From NCBI RefSeq assembly GCF_003591005.1, contig NZ_QYYD01000006.1, forward strand, positions 144,326 through 208,325: 64,000 nucleotides of DNA, written 5' to 3'. A program made the translations under genes and the position numbers. Origin of the DNA: Rhodopseudomonas palustris. Lineage in GTDB: Bacteria; Pseudomonadota; Alphaproteobacteria; Rhizobiales; Xanthobacteraceae. The first letter of the stretch is position 1; each line of letters begins with the position of its first letter. Of the stretch, positions 54,395 through 64,000 are shown piece by piece. The notes under the pieces were generated by a model. The model was not told where the DNA came from. It made no database searches and saw only the letters and a list, made by a program, of their open reading frames with translations.

Positions 54395-55012
54395 TCACTT
54401 CAGTTGGACGGAGCCGCACAAATAGTCGTGCAGCGCGGCGACGCATTCGTCGACGATCTTTTCATGCGGAACATCGCGTGACGCGATAGTGATGTCGGCG
54501 GCGCGATACACCGGGTGGCGTTCCTCGATCAGCCGGGCGATGGTGCCGGCCGGATCGGCCGTCTTCAGCAGCGGCCGGTCGGCGCGGCGCTTGACCCGGC
54601 GCAGGATGACGTCGGCATCGGCCTCCAGCCACATCGACACCGCCTTGTCGCGGATGCGGTCGCGGGTCTCGGCGCGCATGAAGGCGCCGCCGCCGGTCGC
54701 CAGCACCTTGGCGCCGCCCTCCAGCAGCCGCGCGATCACCCGCGCTTCGCCGTCGCGGAAATGCGGCTCGCCGTGGGTTTCAAAGATTTCCGGGATGGTC
54801 ATTGCCGCCGCGTTCTCGATCTCGGTGTCGGCGTCGAGGAACGGCAGCCCGAGCCGCAGCGCCAGTCGGCGGCCGACGGTCGACTTGCCGGCGCCCATCA
54901 TGCCGACCAGCACGACCGCACGCTGGCCCAGCGCCGTCACGACCTCGGCTTCCTGCTGGGACCTGGCGGCAGTCGCCGTCGGTGCGGTTTCGGACATTGG
55001 CGCGGTACTCAT
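54395..55012 (-). CDS. aroK: Shikimate kinase
   Basis: Phosphorylates shikimate with ATP. The 205-residue protein has an N-terminal extension of about 30 residues, the P-loop GMMGAGKSTVGRRLA (about 37-51), the substrate-binding DTEIENAAAMTIPEIF (about 62-77), FRDGEARV and GGAFMRAETRDRIR. The start may be 55012 or 54997. It is immediately upstream of aroB, the common aroKB arrangement. Confidence 0.96.
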   Translation of the reverse strand: MSTAPMSETAPTATAARSQQEAEVVTALGQRAVVLVGMMGAGKSTVGRRLALRLGLPFLDADTEIENAAAMTIPEIFETHGEPHFRDGEARVIARLLEGGAKVLATGGGAFMRAETRDRIRDKAVSMWLEADADVILRRVKRRADRPLLKTADPAGTIARLIEERHPVYRAADITIASRDVPHEKIVDECVAALHDYLCGSVQLK

Positions 55013-55156
55013 GATCCTTGGCGGGCGTCGGCCCGGACCGGCCAGCTATACTACTGCGGTTGCGGTGCCTGCCAGAGTCTCTTGCCACCCTCGGGCGAAC
55101 ATGGTCATCGTCCCGGATCTGTGCCCCCGCAGTCCAGGCCGTCGAGACTCGCCCAA

Positions 55157-55303
55157 ATGCCTACCCTGTTCCGTTTCCTGTCGGTCGTCGCGGTGATCGG
55201 GGGCATCATCTACGGAGCGATCTTCGCGCTGGCCAATTTCGTCAGCCCGAAAGAGCGGGAAATGACGGTGGTGGTGCAGCCGGATAAGTTTCTCAAGAAA
55301 TAG
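55157..55303 (+). CDS. Small membrane-associated protein of unknown function
   Basis: A 48-residue ORF with one hydrophobic segment (LSVVAVIGGIIYGAIFALANFV, about 8-29) and a charged C-terminus (SPKEREMTVVVQPDKFLKK). It looks like a short single-pass membrane protein. The Shine-Dalgarno sequence is weak. It is divergent from aroK and 45 bases before xerD in the same direction. Similar tiny proteins near xerD are familiar from related genomes, but I cannot name a family. Confidence 0.6.
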   Translation: MPTLFRFLSVVAVIGGIIYGAIFALANFVSPKEREMTVVVQPDKFLKK

Positions 55304-55348
55304 CGCGTAAGCCTGAGGTCGAGCGATGCCGTAACCGAGGCTCGAACG

Positions 55349-56383
<1,035 letters not shown>

Positions 56384-56543
56384 GCGGTGGCCGTGCGTCA
56401 CCGCGATAGCCGCGGACCGCAGTCGCTTGGTTCTTTTGCCTAAGCGCCCGACGGGCCCAGCCGCTTGACTTGCCGGGCCGTAGGTTCGAAAAGCCGGGGC
56501 CCGGCCGTTGTCCGGTCCTCGCAACCTCCCCGTGTCTCCGATC

Positions 56544-57506
56544 ATGCCCGAGCCCATGCGCAGCTATCTCGACTTCGAAAAGCCGGTCGCGGAACTCGAT
56601 TCCAAGATCGACGAATTGCGCACGCTGGCGGCGTCCGGCAGCGACATCCACGAGGAAGTCGCCAAGATCGAAGAGAAGGCCGCGCAAGCGCTGGGCGAGC
56701 TTTATGCGTCGCTGACGCCGTGGCAGAAGACCCAGGTGGCGCGGCATCCGCAGCGGCCGCATTGCGTCGACTACATCAACGCCTTGATCACCGAATTCAC
56801 GCCGCTGGCGGGTGACCGCAAGTTCGGCGAGGACGAAGCGCTGATCGGCGGCTTCGGCCGCTTCCGCGGCGAAAGCATCTGCGTGCTCGGCCAGGAGAAG
56901 GGCTCCTCGACCGAGACCCGGCTGAAGCACAATTTCGGCATGGCCCGGCCCGAGGGCTATCGCAAGGCTGTCCGACTGATGGAAATGGCCGACCGCTTCG
57001 GCATTCCGGTGCTGTCGCTGGTCGACACCGCTGGCGCCTACCCCGGCATCGGTGCCGAGGAGCGCGGCCAGGCCGAGGCGATCGCGCGCTCGACCGATGC
57101 CTGCCTGCAGCTCGGCGTGCCCAACGTCGCCGTGGTGATCGGCGAGGGCGGCTCCGGCGGCGCGATCGCGATCGCCACCGCCAACAAGGTGCTGATGCTC
57201 GAACACGCGATCTACAGCGTGATCTCGCCCGAAGCGGCCTCCTCGATCCTGTGGCGCGACGGCACCAAGGCGCAGGAAGCCGCCAACTCGATGAAGATCA
57301 CCGCCCAGGACCTGCTGAAGTTCGGCGTGATCGACCAGATCCTGGCCGAGCCCAAAGGCGGCGCGCACCGCGATTCAGCCGCCATGATCACCACCACCGG
57401 CGACGCCATCGCGGCGGCCTTCGCCGAGCTGAATGGCCTCGACGCGGCGACGATCCGCAACCGCCGCCGGCAGAAATTCCTCGAAATCGGCCGCAAGCTG
57501 GCCTGA
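56544..57506 (+). CDS. accA: Acetyl-CoA carboxylase carboxyltransferase alpha subunit
   Basis: Part of the heteromeric acetyl-CoA carboxylase that makes malonyl-CoA for fatty acid synthesis. The 320-residue protein starts [20 protein letters not shown], and the crotonase-like carboxyltransferase core carries [27 protein letters not shown] and [22 protein letters not shown]. The upstream ATG at 56508 is less likely than 56544. The ribosome site is poor (CTCCGATC). It is alone; accD and accBC are not in the window. Malonyl-CoA links it functionally to matA and matB elsewhere in the window. Confidence 0.96.
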   Translation: MPEPMRSYLDFEKPVAELDSKIDELRTLAASGSDIHEEVAKIEEKAAQALGELYASLTPWQKTQVARHPQRPHCVDYINALITEFTPLAGDRKFGEDEALIGGFGRFRGESICVLGQEKGSSTETRLKHNFGMARPEGYRKAVRLMEMADRFGIPVLSLVDTAGAYPGIGAEERGQAEAIARSTDACLQLGVPNVAVVIGEGGSGGAIAIATANKVLMLEHAIYSVISPEAASSILWRDGTKAQEAANSMKITAQDLLKFGVIDQILAEPKGGAHRDSAAMITTTGDAIAAAFAELNGLDAATIRNRRRQKFLEIGRKLA

Positions 57507-57862
57507 TCTCCCGCCCGCCCCGCCGCAGCAAAATTCGTTAACCATCCTGGCCGGCCGCGTTCGGGCCGACCCGCTCGGCCGCAGTTTCGCCGCGCCGCCT
57601 CTGTTCAATGTTCCTTGACCATGTCGGAGGGGCTTTGGGCGCCGCAGGCCGATCGGCTTGCGACCCCGGGGGCTTAAGGATAATCTTTCAACCGTGCAGG
57701 ATGCGCCGGCCTTTCGGCACACTCTCCTGCGCATCTTGGTAAATGCACACGATCAAATGCGGGCCAAATCGGCCGCTGCGATCGCGTCAGAGCGACGACC
57801 GAGCTGCTCACCGTCTTTGCGTCGATGGGGTGCGGCTTGATGATCGTCCGGGGAGCTTGGCT
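57507..57862. other. Intergenic region accA / L,D-transpeptidase
   Basis: A 356-base gap. No hairpin with a T-tract, palindromic repeat or RNA gene was recognised. A GC-rich stretch (GGCCGGCCGCGTTCGGGCCG at 57549-57568) can fold weakly. The transpeptidase frame continues upstream to 57743 but the residues look non-coding. Promoter of the transpeptidase is expected here. Confidence 0.35.
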
Positions 57863-59281
57863 GTGACGAGAACTCCGCTGCTGCGCGCGCTGCTGGCTTC
57901 GGCCGCGATCGCGACGAGCGTGGTGCTGGCCGGCTGCAACGGCGACCAGATGTCGCTCGCCGGCAACGCCAAGGCCAACCAGCCGGTGCCGCCCAAGCTG
58001 GTGGCCGCGATGCAGGACAAGAACATGGACCTGCAGTCGCCGATGCTTGTGCGGCTGTTCAAGCAGGAAGCCGAGCTCGAAGTCTGGAAGCAGGACCGCA
58101 GCGGCGTGTTCCAGCTGCTTAAGACCTATCCGATCTGCCGCTGGTCGGGCGACCTCGGCCCGAAGATTAAGGAAGGCGACCGCCAGGCGCCTGAGGGCTT
58201 CTACTCGATCTCGCCGGCGCAGATGAATCCGCAGTCGTCGTATTATCTGTCGTTCAATACCGGCTATCCGAACGCCTTCGACAAATCGCTCGGCCGCACC
58301 GGCTCGCAGCTGATGGTGCACGGCGATTGTTCGTCGCGGGGCTGCTACGCGATGACCGACGAGCAGATCGCCGAGATCTACGCGCTCGGCCGCGAGTCGT
58401 TCTTCGGCGGCCAGCGCGCGTTCCAGCTGCAGGCCTATCCGTTCAAGATGACGGCCGCCAATTTCGCCAAGCATCGCAACAACCCGAACATGCCGTTCTG
58501 GAAGATGCTGAAGGAAGGCAACGACCATTTCGAAGTGACCAAGCAGGAGCCGAAGGTCGACTTCTGCGAACAGAAATACGTGTTCGACGCCGTGCCGCTG
58601 CCCAACGCCGGCCGGCCGATGCAGTTCAACGCCTCCGCCAAGTGCCCGGCCTATACGGTGCCGGCGCAGATCGCCGACGCGGTCCGCCAGAAGGATCAGA
58701 AGGACCAGATCCAGGTCGCCGATCTCGTCGCCAAGGGCACTCCGGTGGCGCGCCTGCGCACCGGCATCGACGGCGGCATGAACCAGATCTTCGCCTCCAA
58801 GATTCCCGAAGGATCGACGGGTCTGTCCGAGTCCATCGACAACCCGACGCTGGCGATGGAGCGCGCGCCCGGCACCATCCCGCCGCACGTCAATCCGCCG
58901 CGCCCATCCGACAATCTGCTGCGCGCCGCAGAGCCGACTGCGGTTGCGACGGCCCCGGCGCCGGCCAGCCCGCGCGTCGCTTCGGCGTCGAAGGACGATA
59001 TCGGCGGGCTGCTGGCCGCGTCGAACCACGCTGCCTCAAACCACAAGGCTGCCGCGTCGCCGCCGCCGGCCGCGCGCCACACCGAGCCGCCGCGGCCCCA
59101 AGCCGCCGTGCGGACGGCTAACGAGCCGCGCCCGACCGCGTCCGCGAAGCCGGCGCTGAAGCCCGGGGTCGATACCGACACCACCTCCTCGACGCCCGCC
59201 CGCCCGGCCGCCACCCTCTCCGGCGCCGCGCCGGTGGTGTCCTCGAACAATTTCGACGGGCGGTTCTCGGCGTTCCGCTGA
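57863..59281 (+). CDS. YafK-type L,D-transpeptidase lipoprotein with long low-complexity tail
   Basis: A 472-residue protein starting with GTG (VTRTPLLRALLASAAI), a lipoprotein signal ending SVVLAGC (Cys at about residue 25). The YafK-like L,D-transpeptidase domain (about 35-260) has the active-site pattern HGDCSSRGCYAMT (catalytic Cys in SRGCYAMT, about residue 160). From about residue 300 to the end the sequence is Pro/Ala/Ser-rich and unstructured. L,D-transpeptidases make 3-3 cross-links or attach lipoproteins to peptidoglycan; YafK is reported as a hydrolase of such links. GGAG is 7 bases before the GTG. The ATG upstream at 57743 is not preferred. Confidence 0.85.
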   Translation: MTRTPLLRALLASAAIATSVVLAGCNGDQMSLAGNAKANQPVPPKLVAAMQDKNMDLQSPMLVRLFKQEAELEVWKQDRSGVFQLLKTYPICRWSGDLGPKIKEGDRQAPEGFYSISPAQMNPQSSYYLSFNTGYPNAFDKSLGRTGSQLMVHGDCSSRGCYAMTDEQIAEIYALGRESFFGGQRAFQLQAYPFKMTAANFAKHRNNPNMPFWKMLKEGNDHFEVTKQEPKVDFCEQKYVFDAVPLPNAGRPMQFNASAKCPAYTVPAQIADAVRQKDQKDQIQVADLVAKGTPVARLRTGIDGGMNQIFASKIPEGSTGLSESIDNPTLAMERAPGTIPPHVNPPRPSDNLLRAAEPTAVATAPAPASPRVASASKDDIGGLLAASNHAASNHKAAASPPPAARHTEPPRPQAAVRTANEPRPTASAKPALKPGVDTDTTSSTPARPAATLSGAAPVVSSNNFDGRFSAFR

Positions 59282-59330
59282 GGCGGGCTTAGAGCGACAC
59301 CGACTTTTCGATCGCTCCTCCGCCCTCTCG

Positions 59331-59450
59331 GTCATTCCGGGGCGCGCGCTCTTCGCGGGCGAACCCGGAATCCAGCAGTTGTGGCAAATGACAAGAGTCG
59401 CAGAACTTTTCGGGATTCCGGGTTCGCGCTGCGCGCGCCCCGGAATGACG
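59331..59450. repeat. Family B palindromic repeat, copy 6
   Basis: GTCATTCCGGGGCGCGCGCT...AACCCGGAATCC, centre AGCAGTTGTGGCAAATGACA, then GGGATTCCGGGTTCGCGC...GCGCCCCGGAATGACG. It occupies about a third of the 359-base gap between the transpeptidase and secA; the rest shows only the hairpin at 59546. Confidence 0.88.
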
Positions 59451-59545
59451 GAGTGTGGGGCGAGAGCGACTCGACGTCCGGCTTTCGCGCAAATCAACCG
59501 GCGCGCCGCGCTGGCGCGTAGTTCAACGCACACGGCTGAAAACGA

Positions 59546-59572
59546 CACTGCCCGGGACGCGCCCGGGCAGTG
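59546..59572. terminator. Hairpin downstream of secA and the transpeptidase gene
   Basis: CACTGCCCGGG and CCCGGGCAGTG form an 11-bp perfect stem with a 5-base loop. It lies 69 bases past the secA stop (minus strand) and 265 bases past the transpeptidase stop. A CGATTT run follows on the plus strand. Could end either convergent transcript. Confidence 0.6.
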
Positions 59573-59640
59573 CGATTTACTTGAACGTTGAACCTGCCCG
59601 GAACGTTGACGCAGCCAGCTAACGCTGCGGCGCGGAGCGC

Positions 59641-62481
<2,841 letters not shown>

Positions 62482-62833
62482 ACCAGCTTCCTGTCCTTGC
62501 GGTGTGACTTCACAGCCGTGATGCCGTCGCTCGAGCCACTATCAACTCACCGTGACGCTCGTGCGCTGATCCGATAACCGAATACAGGCGCGTGCGCGAA
62601 ATGAATGGTAACCAGCAATCCGAGGGCCGGCAGACCAGGAGCAGCCGTTTTGACGGCCGTCCTGCCCAAGCCTGTGGCCGGACAGATATGGCTGGGGTAG
62701 GGGGTTGTCAACGCGCCGACCTTTCAGGGATTTCATCATTTTGACAGAGTTTTCACGTTGCCAATGCGCCCTGATTGGGTGACTGTCCCGCCGCTCCCGG
62801 CACCCCGGCTTTCATAACAAGGATTTTCTGTCC
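62482..62833. other. Divergent promoter region, secA / parvulin
   Basis: A 352-base gap between divergent genes. It contains the secA promoter candidate and, on the plus strand, a TTGACA at 62741-62746 facing the parvulin gene, with a poor -10 region near 62764. No repeat or RNA gene was identified. Confidence 0.4.
62684..62711 (-). promoter_or_regulatory. Possible secA promoter
   Basis: On the minus strand TTGACA (62711-62706), a 16-base spacer and TATCTG (62689-62684) lie about 205 bases before the secA start. The spacing and -35 box match sigma-70-type promoters; the -10 box is imperfect. Prediction by eye only. Confidence 0.35.
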
Positions 62834-63757
62834 ATGACCCCTGCGTCATCCGCGGCCCTCTCGGCCCTGCGCACCGGCCTCGTCGGCGCGGCCGCGACTG
62901 GTTGTCTCGCCTTCGCGCTGCTCGCGAGCCCGATGGCGCGCGCCCAGGACGCCGACCCGGTCCTGGCCAAGGTGAACGGCGCTGAAATTCGCCAGAGCGA
63001 CGTCACCCGCGCCGAGGAAGAGCTGGGCCCGAGCCTCGCCCAGATGGATCCGGCGTCCAAGAAGGAGAACGTGCTGTCCTTCCTGATCGACATGAAGATC
63101 GTCGCCAAGGCGGCCGAGGACAAGAAGATCCAGGATACGGCGGAATTCAAGAAGCGGCTCGACTTCGCCCGCAACCGGCTACTGATGGACGATCTGCTCT
63201 CGGTCGAGGGCAAGGCCGCCACCACCGACGAGGCGATGAAGAAGGTCTATGACGACGCCGCCAAGCAGATCTCCGGCGAACAGGAAGTGCGCGCCCGCCA
63301 CATCCTGGTCGAGACCGAGGACGAAGCCAAGGCGATCGCCGAAGAGCTGAAGAAGGGCGCCGACTTCGCCGAGCTGGCGAAGAAGAAGTCCAAGGATCCG
63401 GGCGCCTCCGACGGCGGCGATCTCGGCTTCTTCACCAAGGACCAGATGGTGCCGGAATTTTCCGCCGTCGCCTTCTCGCTCGAGCCCGGCAAGATCTCCG
63501 ACCCGGTGAAGAGCCAGTTCGGCTGGCACATCATCAAGGTCGAGGAAAAGCGCAACCGCCAAGCCCCGACCTTCGATCAGGTCAAGCCGCAGATCGAGCA
63601 GTACGTCACCCGCAAGGCGCAGTCCGACTACGTCGCCCAGCTCCGCCAGAGCGCCAAGGTCGAGCGCCTCGACAAGCCGGCCGCCGATGCGGCGAAGCCC
63701 GATGCCGCAAAGCCGGCCGACCCGGCCGCCAAGGCCCCGGCGCCCGCCAAGAAGTAA
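62834..63757 (+). CDS. Parvulin-type peptidyl-prolyl isomerase
   Basis: Periplasmic folding factor of 307 residues. The signal peptide (GAAATGCLAFALLASPMARA, cleavage near ARA-QD) is followed by an N-terminal chaperone-like helical region (about 40-140), a parvulin domain (about 150-245) with VRARHILVETEDEAKAI, KSKDPGASDGGDLGFF and FGWHIIKVEEKR, and an Ala/Pro/Lys-rich tail (AADAAKPDAAKPADPAAKAP). It helps outer-membrane or exported protein folding, in keeping with its position divergent to secA. A terminator follows. Confidence 0.94.
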   Translation: MTPASSAALSALRTGLVGAAATGCLAFALLASPMARAQDADPVLAKVNGAEIRQSDVTRAEEELGPSLAQMDPASKKENVLSFLIDMKIVAKAAEDKKIQDTAEFKKRLDFARNRLLMDDLLSVEGKAATTDEAMKKVYDDAAKQISGEQEVRARHILVETEDEAKAIAEELKKGADFAELAKKKSKDPGASDGGDLGFFTKDQMVPEFSAVAFSLEPGKISDPVKSQFGWHIIKVEEKRNRQAPTFDQVKPQIEQYVTRKAQSDYVAQLRQSAKVERLDKPAADAAKPDAAKPADPAAKAPAPAKK

Positions 63758-63782
63758 GCGACACAGACTTCAGGTCTGCCGC

Positions 63783-63806
63783 ACGGCCGGGGCTCGCCCC
63801 GGCCGT
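63783..63806 (+). terminator. Terminator after the parvulin gene
   Basis: ACGGCCGGGG and CCCCGGCCGT form a 10-bp stem with loop CTCG, followed by TGTCGTTTG. It lies 26 bases after the stop. Confidence 0.8.
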
Positions 63807-63831
63807 TGTCGTTTGTAGAGTAATTGGTTCG

Positions 63832-63905
63832 TAGGATGGGTTGAGCGCAAGCGAAACCCATCGGACCCGGTGCGGGGCAGAGTTCGTAGGATGGGTTGAG
63901 GGGGG
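63832..63905. repeat. Family E-like fragments (GTAGGATGGGTTGAG)
   Basis: TAGGATGGGTTGAGCGCAAG...AACCCATC at 63833-63863 is an inverted pair, and the motif GTAGGATGGGTTGAG recurs at 63886, where it runs into a G-rich stretch. Partial or corrupted second copy. Confidence 0.6.
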
Positions 63906-64000
63906 GCGCCGGGCCCACGCGGGCCGCGGGGGGGGGGGGGGGGGTGTTTTTGAGTGGGAGACGCCAACGCACCCACCGGGGGGGTGTTGAAGGACACGCG
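63900..64000. other. G-rich, probably unreliable end of the window
   Basis: A homopolymer run of about 19 Gs, a 7-G run before it and another near 63980 interrupt otherwise normal sequence. The DNA looks unlike any other part of the window. No gene is supported here. A low-quality assembly end is the simplest explanation. Confidence 0.6.

Overview
The window is a GC-rich, densely coded chromosomal segment of an alphaproteobacterium of the Bradyrhizobium/Rhodopseudomonas group, most likely Rhodopseudomonas palustris or a close relative. The reasons are the base composition, the alphaproteobacterial gene content (sdhCDAB, DUF1236 secreted proteins, aroK-aroB-hemolysin order, a MatB acyl-CoA ligase very like the R. 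palustris enzyme as I remember it) and the many short palindromic repeats between genes. No rRNA, tRNA, CRISPR array, prophage, insertion sequence or transposase gene was seen. Species assignment is inference.

Layout. 0-5.2 kb: a translation operon, rpmI-rplT-pheS-[DUF559 nuclease]-pheT, in which the nuclease gene and two repeat elements sit between the two subunits of phenylalanyl-tRNA synthetase. 5.4-16.1 kb: map, an MscS channel, a K+/H+ antiporter, murein endopeptidase MepA, a PAS-GGDEF-EAL signalling protein, a YiiX-type cysteine hydrolase and a Tat-exported flavin amine oxidase. 16.1-21.4 kb: ku, a small ORF, radC, a crotonase, purC and a pirin. 21.6-28.2 kb: malonyl-CoA decarboxylase, an acyl-CoA synthetase, a PAS protein, an MmgE/PrpD protein and an aromatic-acid-exporter-like FUSC protein. 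28.1-35.8 kb: small conserved or unknown proteins, a ChrA-type transporter, a PHB-depolymerase-like esterase, a hybrid sensor kinase and a DUF1236 protein. 35.8-44.6 kb: an MBL hydrolase, asd, two small proteins, leuB, an MFS transporter, sodC, a molybdopterin oxidoreductase with its cytochrome b, and a fasciclin protein. 44.9-51.6 kb: matB, a zinc-type CDF exporter and sdhCDAB. 51.8-57.5 kb: a CNNM/CBS protein, aroB and aroK on the minus strand, then a 48-aa ORF, xerD and accA. 57.5-64 kb: an L,D-transpeptidase lipoprotein, secA and a parvulin isomerase, ending in a G-rich stretch that looks like poor-quality contig end.

The feature the genes do not explain is the repeat load. Family A is a composite of about 155-215 bp made of two head-to-head 24-bp palindromes. 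It occurs five times, all in the first 16.2 kb, and two copies bracket the DUF559 nuclease gene. Families B, C and D are longer imperfect palindromes (74-121 bp) with different bodies but nearly all with the same GTCAT...ATGAC ends. Family E is a fifth type. Several create false upstream start codons or are read through into proteins. The most speculative and most interesting idea here is that the DUF559 nuclease and the family A repeats form a minimal repeat-plus-nuclease mobile system, analogous to REP/RAYT pairs.
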